The notes beneath the pieces were generated by a model. The model did no database searches and had not been told where the DNA came from. It saw only the letters and a list, made by a program, of their open reading frames with translations. Both the position numbers and the translations under genes were made by a program. Of a stretch of DNA of 64,000 nt, positions 28,945 through 42,539 are shown piece after piece. The DNA comes from Archilochus colubris. Lineage: Eukaryota > Chordata > Aves > Apodiformes > Trochilidae. Where the stretch lies: positions 135,190,792 to 135,254,791 of the forward strand of contig CM041084.1 of NCBI GenBank assembly GCA_023079485.1. Reading direction: 5' to 3'. The number at the start of each line of letters is the position of its first letter. Within the stretch, counting starts at the first letter, position 1.

Positions 28945-30639
28945 GACAGAATCAACTAACTTTTTATCTTAATTCTTTTATTTTCAAATGCTTCATTAGC
29001 ATCTGATGTAATTCCATGTAACAAATCTTAAAAATCTTTAATAAACATCTACTGCATCCTGCAATCATAAATTGTCCTGCAACACACATGAAAAAGAAAT
29101 AAAGAAATGATGGTCTAGAGGGGAACACTCATTGGCAAGTATTTTTTGTCCCTGGATGATTTTTTCATGTTTATTACTAAGCTAGTCCATAAAGTCAGAT
29201 ATCAAAAGGCATAACGTAAAGTGTGATAGATGAGTGTTCTTATAGAATAAAGTGGAAAGGACAGTGAAATGACAAAGGTTTTATAAAAAAGTCAGGAAAA
29301 AGTAGAGCTAAAATGTAGAGAGAAAGAAAAGAGAATGGAGACATCAGTAAAATCAGCAAGATTTTGGAAACAGTTAAGTAAAATCATCAAAACTTACATC
29401 GCTACATTAATCCTCAAATATAGCAGATATCTTTAAAAACTTAAAAATGCTTGGTGTCATTTCTGCTCTTTAGAAAAAGGATACAAGTTCAGAGTAGTGA
29501 AATGTGTTGAAATCTAAAGTTCTCTTGAAGATAAATGGGTTTGAAGAGCCCAAGGAAAGCACTGAGTCACTTTTTGAAGAACTACATGATGATTATTGTC
29601 ACTCATAAAGATTTCCTGGTACTAAGTTCAATGAACATTTTTTTTTTCTCCAACCCTTATATCTCTGTTTCAGTCTGATTATTTTTGTCATATTTCACTC
29701 ATGAATTATGTACTGTAACAGTGGCTTTGTTACATTGATTGCACATTGTATTCACTTGTGTCTATAGTACAAGCATCTTTAAACTCCCTTGGGATCAATA
29801 CTGACAGCAGCAATTAATGATATGGTAAAATATATTTAATCTTTTCAAAATTTTCAGCCTTTTCTTCTGTCTGACTTTCTTGGTGCATTTAATTATATAC
29901 CTGCCAAAACTCTAGCTATTATTTGTAAAACTTTAGTTCATTGGAAAAAAAAAAAGCACAGTGCTTTCTTTTTTTCTTTTTTTTTTTTTTAATATAAGAA
30001 ATTATGTCATTCTTCAGTTGCCTCCACAGAATACGACTGTTGAATAAAAAGATATAGCCAAATTTTATGGAACTTCCTTGGAGGAAAAAAAAAATTAAAA
30101 AAATTAAAACTAAAAATTTTTACTATATATTGTTGGTCACATGTGGCAGGAGTTTATTCTTACTTATTGCTGGTGTAGAAGTCTAGGTTCATTATACTGA
30201 AGAACAAAAACTCAAGCGACTAGACTTCAGATATTTTATTTTCAATCCTCTTTGTACTCCTTGAGTAGAATTAAGAAGCACTTAAAAAAAATCTTACTCT
30301 CCCTTTATAAAATTATTTAAATTCACTTTGAAAAAACTCAGAAGTATAATACCATGTCAGCAAAAGAATATGAGAAAAATCCGAGAAACAGATTTGATGA
30401 TGTTTGGCACTGATGGATCAAGTCTTCTTCTTAATTATATGAGAAAACAGAAACCTCTGCTGTACCAACATGACCAGCTTTCATTTCTTTTTTTCTTTCT
30501 TTGCCTGTATCTTAAGGTTTTTTTTAGAAATCCTTGTACTCTTTGTTCTGTTACAACTGAAACCAGAAGTAGGACTCCCATTATTCTCAGGAGTATTAAA
30601 TTATGCGTGTGTTCTTCCATATTAAAATGAATAGAAGTA

Positions 30640-30690
30640 GAGTAGGATAGCATAGGATAGGATGGAATGCAATGTGATGAAATGGGATAG
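30640..30690. repeat. GGATA/GGATG-type simple repeat
   Basis: An irregular run of ggata-like units adjoins the CR1 3' end at 30690. It is possibly the mutated tail of that element. Confidence 0.7.
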
Positions 30691-30800
30691 GATAAGTTTG
30701 AGTTGGATGGTACCTGCAACTATCATCTAGTCCAACTGCCTGACCACTTCAGGGCTGACCAGAAGAAGGCATATTATTAAGGGCACTGTCCTAATTGCTC
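30690..30800 (-). mobile_element. CR1 LINE, short 3' end
   Basis: The blocks 'gagttggatggtacctgcaa', 'tcatctagtccaactgcctg' and 'accacttcagggctgaccag' are the reverse complement of a CR1 3' end. It is truncated at about 110 bp. Its 3' boundary abuts the GGATA-rich simple repeat at 30640-30690, which may derive from the element's own tail. Confidence 0.8.
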
Positions 30801-33800
30801 TTAGCACATCTTTAAACACTGAATGTATGCCATAAAAGCATTCACAAGAAAAGTTCTACAATAGCTCTCATGATTTTCACAAATATTGGAATAAAAATTC
30901 AATGACCTTAAGGAAAAGATGCAGTTGAACTATAAAACAGCTCAACAGCACTAACTGCATTACTAAACTCTGGATTCTTAGTAGTTAAAACACAGATAGG
31001 CAAAAACCCCAACAATGTGAAATTACCCTCTAATAATGTAGTTATGATCAAACTAACAGTAAACAGAAAATAACCAAGGAAAAAAATATAACACTTATCT
31101 TCCTGATCCTGTATATGAATACAGATCATACTAGAAATTATGACTGTAGTATCTACATTAACTGCTACTGGATGCTCAGCATTTGAAGCTTCAAGATTTA
31201 AATAAATTAAAGTGGCTAGTGACCTTTTGTTTTTCTCCTATTTCTGAAAACAGGAGTCGGAGTGCTTGGTTTCATTAGAACTCAGGACCCAAAGGATGCT
31301 AGGTTTCTCTTCATGTCATCCAAATATAATTTTGATTAGACTATCAAACTGCATCCTGAAATTAAGCTTTTCACCCATCTCTCCCTCCTTTTACCATAAA
31401 GCTTCATCATTACAGTACATCTCTCCTCTCCCTAATGTACCTATTTACATATTATATACTCATTTATCATTATTTAAGTTTTCCACACACTGACATTCAC
31501 TTACTGAAACATTATTCATCCTGTCTTACAAAGCCTTCTGCAAGGTGGGACAATTAGAACAATATAACATCACTGTAGTTCTTTTATTCAACTGAGCCAA
31601 TTTGATTTTTATGTTTTTTATCTTATTCGCAAACAATCCAGTGAAAGTCAACAGTAAGACTCTTACTCTATAGTTATAATTTTGTATCAATCTTAGTATA
31701 TCAGAAAACAGCACTGTTCTGATGTCATTAACAACAGTCTCAAAAAATCTACAGTGAAGGCTATGCATATAGTATATTTTTACCACTCTAAATATGCACA
31801 TATGATCTAATAAGCTTTTTAAAAAAATGTATTTAGTCTATTAGATTTTCTCTTTTCAATATTAATTTGCTTATATTTGGGAGCATGGTTCTTAAACTAT
31901 GATCAAGAGCACAAGAAATGCATTTCTAAAGTAAAAACTAATTTTAACTATTGAATCAATAAAAGAACTTTTAAAATTATTTGCATAAACTTCTTAAGTA
32001 GCTGATATAAATAGTTCCATAGTAATTTAACATGCAGGGCAAGATGAGTTTTTATACATTTTTCACTGTCAAAGAGAGGCTAAAATACTTCATTAGAACT
32101 TATGCAAAACTCCAGAGAAACACCCATATCTCCCCATAATGGAAATTTCCTCAAGTCAATTAAAAATAGTCCCACTCACAAACAAGGCTTTAACATATGT
32201 TTTATCTCTGTAATGAGGAATATTTTATGAAAGACTGTTACAAGTTATTGAGGGCCAATTTAACATGTTCTCATGGCTATTAAAAGTTTTTGCTCTGTGT
32301 ATGAATACCCACTCTAATAGCATACACATATATATGGTTCTGTACATATGATACAGTAAAAAATACTTTGAAGATTTTTATTAAAATACTAGCAAAATCA
32401 AGAATATGTATGTGGCATGAGGGAATATACTGCACACAGAACTAGATATGGGGTTTCTTCTCCAGTGAGGTCTGTTTTCATTTGTATGTGGGCTGTGGTA
32501 TCTTTCAGTACTTGTGGTACCACTGTAGTATATGACAAATAAATAACAAACCATTATTTTATCTATGTGTTTGTCTCTTTTTCATAATGCAAGAATTAAC
32601 GCTTTAATATGATGAAGTAATACAAAACTATGTGCCTTACCTGTGTCTTATATTAAAGGACAAGAGAAGTAAAAGAGTGAGAAAATTGTGGAGATAACAC
32701 TGCAGTGTAATGACTGCAAAGAGCAGAGGGAAGATACTGCACCTATATCACAATTACAGTCAAATTTAACTGCCAAATTGAAGTCTTATCTCTAGATTAG
32801 AAGAGATTATTACAGGCTCTCAAATAGTCCCTCATAACTAAAAATAAGTCCTTTTTTTAACTTGACCAAAAATGCTCTTAAGTGAACTCATAACCACACA
32901 ACTAGTACAAACCAAACTCAATCAATCAATTTATACAAGTTGACAAATATGAAAATACTTCATATCTATACTGAAATTACCAAAACTGAAACCTAAGTAG
33001 CTGCTTATTGATTTCTGCTTCATATGCAAACTCAAGACAGTGCTTGTTTTTCAGTTATCCTATTTAAATTACATGTTTTTTAACTCTATAGAACTGCAGC
33101 TCTACTGTTCCTGTTGGTGTTAGGAAATGAAGCTACAATAACTTTAGGCAACTATCTGACCCAGTAGCACAACGGATTCCAATCTAAGGTTGTCTTTATA
33201 AAAAATCAGCCATATGTCACTTCGACAACCTTCCTGCACTACAGAAGATGTTCCACATGCATATATTTTTCCTTACAAATCATTCATGCACAATAGATTA
33301 ACATGAAACAATGGATTAACACACGATGAAAATTAAATAATTTAAAAAATAGTATTCAACAGTATTAACCTGCACCATTAAGTTTTTCCTTCCTGAAGCA
33401 GTGTATGTATTAAAAAATACCACAGAAAATGTGTTTCTGAATATCTATGCTGGTTAAATTAAGACATTCCAGTACTGCTGTTTCTGAGCCAAATGTTTCA
33501 GATATCATAATTTACCTTTTAACACAATAAATAAATCTTCATTTGTACTCCAAACATTGTTCACTGTTAGCATTTTAGCATGCAGATTAAACAATCTGAA
33601 TCCATAATATACCAAATCTTTAGCTTTACTACTTTAACATTTGCAACCAAATTCTCTAGTGTTCTAAACTATACTTCATTTATTGATTTCATATTTGGTA
33701 GAATAAAAATGTACAGACATTTTTAAAATGTTAATTTAGGCAGAAGAGAGTTAATTACAAGTGCATCACCAATTAGTTTAGAATAAAGCAGCTACTTATA

Positions 33801-34197
33801 TAGTACATTTTTATGCTGCAATTGATTATGTATAAACACATATGCAGAATAGATACGTTCTAATTTTAATCTCAATTCTTCAAATTTTCATCAGATCTCA
33901 CTCTAGGCTTGATACTGAGATGTAATATAAGCTATTAAATGGCATGAAAAGAAAGTTCCTTATCCTTCCTTTTTGCTTTTTTACAAAGTAAATTAATTTA
34001 AATAAACTTGGCAATATTATAATTAATTTCATTTTTCCCATATGGCTGTCCTATTAGAACTCAATTTTAAGCAGATCTAATGCCTTTCCCTTTGGGTTCA
34101 AGTGCATTTGCTGAATGGCTACCTGACTTTTTACTTTTAATTTACACAAAATATTTTTCTTTAACTACATGGGCTCAAGTAAAATAACGTCCAATAC

Positions 34198-34506
34198 CTC
34201 TATGAGTAACAACTGCAAGTTCTTTAGTTCTTTCTATCTGCTCATCATTTCTTGGTCGTCTTCTTGTGCTTTGTGAGTTTTCTTGATGAAGGGAGAGTGC
34301 TTCCTTGGAAGTGTCCGACTCCAGAATTGATTTTCTTAAATTCACAGCTTGCACTTGTTGCTCTTCAGAAGGTTGTCTATAGGTGGTCACTGCACTGGAT
34401 ACAGCAACATCTGCAGATGTGCTAGCAACAGTAATAGCACCAGTAGTGGCCGCAATACGCTCCTCTAACTCACCAGTGGAGGCAGTTTTGATCAAAGTGG
34501 AAGTAC
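34198..34506 (-). CDS. CSMD3: CSMD3 coding exon, Ser/Thr-rich linker between CUB and Sushi (309 bp)
   Basis: The exon encodes 102 whole codons with no cysteine, about a quarter of them Ser or Thr, so it is a flexible extracellular linker rather than a folded module. It begins TSTLIKTASTGELEE and ends ERTKELAVVTHR, and contains RRRPR at about residues 81-85. Human CSMD3, from memory, has the same landmarks (STGELEE, TTGAI, TRRRPR, EQIERTKELAVVTHR), so the assignment is firm although the middle has diverged. The acceptor is gtgtcccacag|GT. It has a poor pyrimidine tract. The donor is AGAG|gtattg, weak at +4 to +6. Both borders are phase 1, so the exon can be skipped without a frameshift. The open frame continues upstream to an AG at 34571-34572, but splicing there would hit TGA at once in the phase set by the previous exon. 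Confidence 0.95.
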
Positions 34507-37500
34507 CTGTGGGACACACAGTAGCACTGGATGCTAACTTTTTCTTTTGAATTGTGTTTTCCTGATCAACCTAAGAGATTAAATTTCCTTCTGTATAACA
34601 TAGGAAAGACAACTGACATGAAAAGGGAAAGTTGATATGCTTTATTTAAAAATTTGAAAGAATCGGAACACTTTTTTTTAAACTAGTGAATATTTTGTAA
34701 TCATAAAGATATTGCACATTTATTTTTATATGTTCTCAAAAACTTCTGGTATCAGCTTTTGTACCAGTCAGAATGACAGCACCTAATTTCCACCCCAGCA
34801 AATTCAGTCCTGGAATCAGCATGACTAGGGCAAAATACACAGCTACATCACTCAGAGGGACCCCACATGAAGAAAAGCAGTAACCGCCCTACAGAGTGAT
34901 ACAGAGCATTATACAGTAACCTAGGCAGTAGGTGAAACTTCCATATTCCAACTGGTAATAAGGCTGCCAAGTACATTTGTACATTTTAATCTTCTCATCA
35001 AAGCTTGAATAGGCTCTAAAAGCTCATTTAGATTTGATACAAGGCCAAAGGTAGATGGATTGTAAAAGCTACACATTTAAATAAAATATCTAAGCATAAT
35101 TACCCATACTTGATATTGGACAAAGGCTGCATCTGCAGTTCTTTTTGCTCTCTGATTCCTGCAATAGGTCAGATTATTTTATTTAAAAATCTCACCTACA
35201 AAACATTGATAAGTTAAAAAACTGGCTCTGTAATGCTTGTGAATAATCAGGTTAATGCTTCTAACTTATCATTTAGCTAAAAATATATACCTGATGTAGG
35301 AATTCTTAATATTTTATAAGCCTTTTCATCCTTCCCATTCTCCAGATTTAGATGCAAATATTTGTGGGCCAAGTCTCTCACCTGTGAGCGTTTAGAACAT
35401 TTAGCACAGCAGCAAGTCCATCAGACTAGAACAAATAAATGACTGGGCAATGCATAATAAAATTCATAAAAACAAATCAACATAAATAAAGTTCATGTAG
35501 CATGAATTGTACTATATTTACTAGTATTTTTTAAACATAGCTTCTTATATTACATAATTATGATTAGGGAGCTCTTGAAAAGTCATTCAGATAGTGATAT
35601 TCCACACATCTCTCTCTTTAGTTTTGAGCAGTTCTCTCACACAGACTTGGAGACTTGTCCTTCAAGTGTAGTGGGTGATGACAGGACTGAAACAAATCAG
35701 AGTTTTTACACTGTTATAAGAACATACACACTACAAAATAGAAATAAAACTCCCAAAGGAACTGTGCCACATACAGAGCCTTTCATGTACAGAGTATATA
35801 AAACTCTTGACAGAATTCTTAAATGTACTGTATAAATAAATGGAATGGATGCTAACACCAATAATACTCAGATAAACTAATAAAGTCTCCTCTATTTACT
35901 CAAGAAATTTTAGGCTGAAAATATTTCATTTTGCTATACTAATAAAAAGATACTACCATAACAGAATACTTAGCATTATACACACAACTAACAGGGCTGC
36001 TGTGGATTTAATGTTTTAATATCTGTTTCACACTACAGCACTTCAAAATCATAACTTGTTGGTTCCCCCTGAAAAACTAAACAACCTTAAAAGTGCCAGC
36101 TAAGACTCTTGGTCTATGTGTCAGATACCAGACCAGAAATGCCTTACTGACAGGTGTATAAGTAGCTGAAAAAGACCTACGCATTTTATGCTTTATTTCT
36201 GAATAAAACAAGACAACTGGCACAACAATGAATAATATCAAAAGACTACACTATTTAAGATTCAGGATAGAATAGATTTTGACAGACTGATATCAAGGAA
36301 AAACAATAAGCATGCGGTCATGAAATATTTTGGAACAGGACAATGTTGATTAAAACAAAGAAAACTTGTCACACATTACATAACCTCTACTATTAAAGCA
36401 AAATCTGTGCAGATGCACCTTTATCATGCAAGAAAATGTACAGGAACAGGCAGTCACCCGCTCCCAGTGTCAAGCTCACAGCAAAATTATATTCAGAATG
36501 TCTGTCAAATTACATGTGATGTCCTAGAACTTTAAAGATGCACAGAATTTTAAATTAAAAGAAAGTTCATCTCAAAAGAAAAAAGCGATAAAAATTAATA
36601 ATTAATTAAACTTCAAAGTTTACATATTGAAAAGTACTACACTGCTTTGAAGCAGAGGCAATTTTCAAAAAAAACCCACACCTAACTTGCTAGGGATAGC
36701 CATCTTCTTACACTGCAAAACAAAAATAAAAATGAAAATATCAAGAATAGGTAAACAGTGTGATGTGACTTACATGGAAGATTTTTAATCAAATTTATGC
36801 TATGCATAAACAACCTGGTAAATACCAACTACTGCACAGAATATATGCAGTCATGTTTGCCTATATGTAATTTGTAATCTCTAAAAGAATGTATTTTGGT
36901 GTCTATTAAAACAGGTTTAGACCAACTGGAACACCTGTGTTGTATGGGTAGTATAGCACACTCTCTACTTCAGTCATCTGCAGTAAAATCTGGCATTTCT
37001 AAGAGGCTGTCTTAATTGTTATTTCCTACATGGTTAAAGGAAAAAAAAATAAGAAAACAAAACCGCAACAAACAACCCACATATTATTTTCCCTTATTAT
37101 GCTAGTTTAAAAAAAAAGTAATTGAAAAAGCTACAAATTTGCAGTGAGAAATGGTACAAAAAGAAAGGAAGACTGATTTCTTCTTTTTTGGATAAAGATT
37201 AAGCCAACAATTTTCAGTCAGCTGAAATCAGCTGAAAGGTCATCACACTGAATCTACAATCAGCAAGTGAGAAAACTGAAGGCTTGAGGAACTGCCAGGC
37301 CACACCATGGGCTGAAGCAGTAAGCATGAGGAGGTAAGAAAGTAATTGTTGCTCAGGACACTGGTTCACAAGGAAAGAGAAACTAGCAAACCCAGATTAA
37401 AGCTGAGATTTACTAGATTAGTCAACCTTTTTGTAAGTGAATCTATGTGCATGGACAAAAATTTAAAATTGGAAAAACTGAGGACCTTAGACTGTTTTCT

Positions 37501-38022
37501 TGAGGGCAGATTTGAAATAGTATTTATACATAAAAATTCCCAACTATGTAGAAGTGGAACGAGATCAAACTCACGATGTACAGAGCAATTCATTTCAGAA
37601 AATTACTCTGAATGAACCACTACTCAAGTGTTGTAACTGCTAAAACTTGGGATGATGCAAACATATGGAAGACCCATAAGACTTTCTATTTATATAGGAG
37701 TGGAGGTTGTCCTGATTCCAGGATCATTTTTAGTAAAGGAAAGAGGCAAGAGCCTTTGACATTTGACTGAGACAAAGCTCCAGAAATAGATTATGAATCT
37801 GTGCTAGATGCACACACTCTGTGTATGCAATATGCTGCAAGTATACACAAGGTTCCTGTTGTAAACATGACAGCAGAGGAAATTTACCCCAGATAAACAC
37901 ATCATGGAAGTTTTCATTAATTTGATCTAATGGAGCAACTTTTACAAGTAAACCCTGAGGAAATAAAATAATCTGAGTAGATGATTAATAACTTTGCCCA
38001 CTCTACAGAAGCATTTACCAGC

Positions 38023-38045
38023 AAAAAAAAAAAAAAAAAAAAAAA
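38023..38045. repeat. Run of 23 A
   Basis: Homopolymer within the 16.9-kb intron. No retroposed sequence is recognised before it. Confidence 0.9.
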
Positions 38046-39144
38046 GGCATAAAATGGTGTCTAATATAGAGAAAATGCTTGGAAAAGATTCCCTTTAAAA
38101 TAGGGAATGCTGCAACAATGTATCTTCCCTCTCCAATCAGTACAGGTATTTAAAATGTAAATAACCTGCCAACACTGAATTAAAATCTAGTAACTTTTAG
38201 AATCTATCTGACAGAAAAAGAGTAGTCACATTTATCACAAGAAAGTCTGTATGCACTGAAAAGCAGAATCAGAGAACTGCAGTTCTGGTTATAGAACTTA
38301 ATTTGAATATCTCAACTTTAGAAATAAATTGGCTTTTTGCCACAATCAATTACTTCCAGACAGAGCAACATAAATTTTATGCTCAGTTTTGAAGCCTGAG
38401 CTCTATGCTATGTTAACATGTTGTGCTGAATCCCAGATTAAGATATAGATGTCAGCTGTGGCTATTATCTCTTTTTGAACCTGAATTGTGATTTCTTCCA
38501 GTTCCACAAACTTCCACAAAAAAAGGTATCAGTGATTAGTAAACATGTAATAACACATGATTTAAGATCATAACTTCTTCATAAAATTAATATAATTGCC
38601 ATTCTTTCTTACAAGATATGACTCAGAATTATGTTTTAGCAGGATTCAATAGGAAAGGACTTTAATTGATTAATTCCCTAAATTAAAGTGACAGTGTGAA
38701 ATTACAAATTACCATGCTTTTGAATATTAACCACAGGCTGAACTGAAATAAACTATTTCCATTGCAAATCCATGTTAAAATAAAGCCTTGACATGAAGTA
38801 TGGCACTGCAGCTTCTGACATTTCAAGGAAAATACTGTAATTCCACAGACTAAAAGCATGCACAGTATAACATGCCAAAAATTGGAAGCCTGACACTAAA
38901 TGTCTGAAATTCAGCTAAGGAAATTGATTCATAAAGAAGTATTCAGTAAAAGTATTAAAAGGTTTTTCTATCCTTGCTTTTATTTTAGAGACAGCTTAGG
39001 AACAAACATTCTAACAATATTTATTTGTCATCTGGTGAATAATGCCAAGATGATGGGGAGTCAAAATGATCAGAAAAAAAGTGAACATTCTCTAGAGTGA
39101 GTTTGATCCATAGCATAAGGGGATTAAACTGTTTTAATCCACAG

Positions 39145-39960
39145 GATCACATATCAGGGTGAAATGGACCTCAGGAGGTCTCCTGTCACAAAAACCTAAG
39201 GCAGGGTCAGCCATGAATGAGGTCAGACCAGTTGCTCATGGCTTTACCCAGTTGGGTCTGGAGAAACCCCCTAGGATGGCAGTTGCACTAGCTGCTCAAA
39301 CATATGACTGCTAGCACAGAAGAAAAGTTTCTCTATGTATCTGACCTGAAGATCTCATTTCATTTTGCCAGTTTTCTCTCATTCTCACACCATGCTCTGC
39401 CATGAAAACCTTGGGTCTGTCTTTCAAATAACCTCCTTGCAAACATTTGGAAGCTGCCATTAGCTTTAAATTTTTCTCTGGGCTGAAAAAGCCCATCTCC
39501 CTCAGCCTCTCCTCACAGGGCACATGCTCCAGATCCCAATCATCTTGATGGCCCTCCACTGAACTTGCACCAGCAAAGAACTTATCTTTTTTTTAATGGC
39601 ACCCAAACTTGATGCATTATTCTAGTCATGGTCACCAGAGTGCTGAGTAAAGGACAATAAACCATCTCTTTGATTTACTGGCTACATTCCTGTTAACATA
39701 ACCCAAGATGCTGTTGGCTGTCTTGGCTGCCAACATACTGGCATGCTGGGTCATGCTCAGTTTGCCATCTGACACAACCCTTCCCAGCAGAGGTCCTTGC
39801 TGTCAGCCAGGGCTTCTTCCAACCTAGGTTCAGGAATTTGTATTTGACCTTGTTTTGTTTCATAAGATTCCTGCTGTCCTACTCCTCCAACTTGTCTGTG
39901 ACCCTACAGATGTCAACCCTCTGCTCAACTATCCTGACTACTGGGAGGACTATGGCCCAT
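39145..39960 (-). mobile_element. CR1 LINE, 3' region
   Basis: This is the reverse complement of the CR1 3' region: 'ctccctcagcctctcctcac' at about 39500, 'gatggccctccactgaactt' at 39549, 'aagatgctgttggctgtctt' at 39706 and 'ggcatgctgggtcatgctca' at 39741. There is no intact frame, and the open antisense frame across it is incidental. It is in sense orientation to CSMD3. Confidence 0.95.
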
Positions 39961-40834
39961 TTATGACTATCCTCTAAATGTACACGTTTGTAATATCAGC
40001 ACTGGAAGAAAACTGGAAATTATTCAGCTTGAAGGACTCTGTTAGTCCTTGTGATGCATATGATCCATATACAGACTTCACAAACAAAGCTAGATGTCCT
40101 AAATGACCCTAAATGGGACTCACTATAGTAAAGTGCTAATGAGGTCATTGTGGGATTTTTTTATGTATGTTAACAGCAAGAAGTAAGCTATTCTATCCTT
40201 TTGCCATGGGTAACTGAGAAAGAAGTGTTGACAGTCTGAAGGAAAAACAAAGTATGTATTTCAATAAAAAAAAATTAAAAAAAAAAAAGAGGTGCCTAAA
40301 ATTATATATCATTTCAAAAAAAGCAATCACTATATTCCATCAGCATTCTTTCAGATGTTCAAAGGATTTTCAGACAAGTCTTATTTAGTACTTTTACTTA
40401 AACTTTCCCATAGTTAACTAACTTTGCAGTGACCAGTGCATCCCACTAAGAAGGGGATTCTTTTGCTAATAAAATAAGTAACTATTCTCTTTGATGTTCT
40501 CTGTCATCAAATATCTGATTCCTACAAGACTTTCCAATAAAGTTAAAAACCTAATTAGAAGAATGTATTCTGGATCTGTTAAAGGAATTTTCTAGTTAGC
40601 ACAAACATAACAGTTCATTTGACTTCTTTTTCAATGGCATTCCAGCATTATTATTTTCAAAAGTCTCTATTTTAATTCTTCATAAATTCCAGGGTTTCTA
40701 CTCTTAAAAAATAAAATTACATATTTGCTTCTGTTGATTTATAAACTAATAATAGAAAAGAAAGAAATCTGAAACACAAATATACATTGGAGAAATAAAA
40801 GCAGATCATATAAGGGCTGGAGCACCACTCCCAT

Positions 40835-41216
40835 GAAGGTAGGCAGAGAGTTGGGAGAAGCCTGCAGAAGAAAAGGCTCTGGGAAGACCTTATATGGCCT
40901 TCTAGTACCTGAATAGAGAATATAAGAAGACTGAGGAGGGACTTTTCACAAGGACATGTAGTGATAGGGAAAAGAGGGTGGTTTTAAGCTGGAAGATGGT
41001 AGATTAAGGTTAGACATCAGGAAGGAATTAGTGTGAGGGTGCTGAGACAGTAGAAAAGGCTGCTCAGGGAAGTTGTGGATGTGATTTGGCTGTGGCTCCC
41101 CGGATTTGGCTGTGATCAACCTGGTCTAGTGGGAGGTGTCCCTGCCCATGCAGGAGTTTGGAACAAGGTGATCTTGAAGGTCCCTTCCAACCCAAACCAT
41201 TCTATGATTCTACGAT
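40835..41216 (+). mobile_element. CR1 LINE, 3' end with tail
   Basis: The plus strand carries the CR1 3' UTR ending 'gtcccttccaacccaaacca' then 'ttctatgattctacgatg', a diverged ATTCTATG tail. The sequence is close to the usual CR1 3' end, so this is one of the younger copies. It is antisense to CSMD3. Confidence 0.95.
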
Positions 41217-42354
41217 GTAAAACATTCTTCTGAACAAAATGATTTTCAGTTCTCAGATATTCAGCAAGGAAATAAAACTATGAATTTAAAGAAACACAGG
41301 ACTGAAAAAATTTACCTCAAGTTTCTAGACTTTAGTTCAAACAGACAATGATCCCTGGATTAATCTGACTAGCAAAGACTACAAAAGCTGTCTAAAAAGA
41401 AGTCTAATGTATGTGCTTTGTCACTTCCTTTTGTTTTCATGTTGTGTCTAGTTTGTATGGATTGATTCATAATTTGAATTTTATTTATTTTTGGTACCAG
41501 AAGGCACTTCTCAGCATTACTCCATTTCTTAAGGTTTGGTTTTTTTTACCTGCATTCTTCTCTCTCCATCTTTTTATATTGATTTAAATGTAGATGAACT
41601 GCTGCAGTATGATACATACCACAACAGCCAGAAACCAACAATTAATTAAGCATCAACCAGGTATTTTCAGAGATGCAGGAAAGAAAGTCATTTCTCACAA
41701 ATGACTGAATGTCTCCATAAATTTCTAATGTTCCAATGTAAGTTCTTCTCCCAGTGAACTTAGGATCACCTGAAATTTTTTAAGTAGATACTGAAATATG
41801 GTAAATTTATGTATCTTAATTTTATCAAACTGATTAGATTTGAAAATCTGAACTTCTTCCCAGGTAAAATCAACATTCCTAGTTTTTTATGATGCAAAAG
41901 CGCTGAACACATTAACATGATTCATCTTCCCTCCGCTAAATTCAGGACATAAAACTATAGATTTTTCTTCAGAAAAATGTATCTGTTTAACAGAGAAGAA
42001 ATATGAAAATAACCAACCCAGGTCACACATAAAGATACTGCTCTTTCAGTTTTTTTAACATCAGAGAGAAAATATTTTTTAAAAGACATATAACTTTTAC
42101 GATAAAAAAACCAAAACAACACCAAAACCAAGCTTTAACACAAATGAATGCTTGCAAATGAGAACACATTGACTTGAAATGCTTGACGAATTATTTTCAT
42201 TTTATAATTTGTTGCATATATATACTTTCCTTTTTTCTCAAAAGTGATGTCCATTCAAAATAAATCCACTATAATCATACAAAACTACATTAGAAGGTGC
42301 ATATCAACAGAATATGAAGAAAACTAAAGAGGTATTGTTGAACCAAAAAGAACA

Positions 42355-42455
42355 ACAGCAAGAGAAACAAAATAACAACAAAGAAAAAACAAAACAAAAC
42401 AAAACAAAAAAACACAGGCAAACAAAAAGAAAAAGAAAGAACAAAAGACAGAAAC
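42355..42455. repeat. A-rich AACAA-type low-complexity tract
   Basis: Runs of aaaac and aacaa units with aaag near the end lie directly before a plus-strand CR1. Confidence 0.85.
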
Positions 42456-42539
42456 AAGGATTAATACTAGGGTAGGCTACTTGAAAGAAAGGAGAAATAG
42501 CAGGTCATAGAAATGAGGCTGAAATGCCATAGAAAGGAA

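Larger units (their letters stand above)
22728..34197 (-). other. CSMD3: CSMD3 intron between the 309-bp and 78-bp exons (11,470 bp)
   Basis: The borders are gtattg and aactag. The intron is almost free of interspersed repeats except for a CR1 3' end near 30690-30800 with a pentamer-like flank. Simple features are an AT-alternating patch at 24183-24206, a 21-base A run at 28924-28944 and T/A runs around 29960-29990. The stretches 22740-30630 and 30810-34190 show nothing else recognisable and contain no credible exon. Confidence 0.9.

Noticed and set aside
34507..34570. Upstream extension of the linker exon to an AG at 34571-34572
   Set aside because: The local frame is open, but in the phase delivered by the preceding exon (G split) this start gives G-GT followed by TGA. 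Similarity to CSMD3 begins only at 34506.
35560..35835. Plus-strand 91-codon frame with ordinary-looking composition
   Set aside because: It has no recognised domain, no flanking exon signals and no partner exons. It is best explained as chance.
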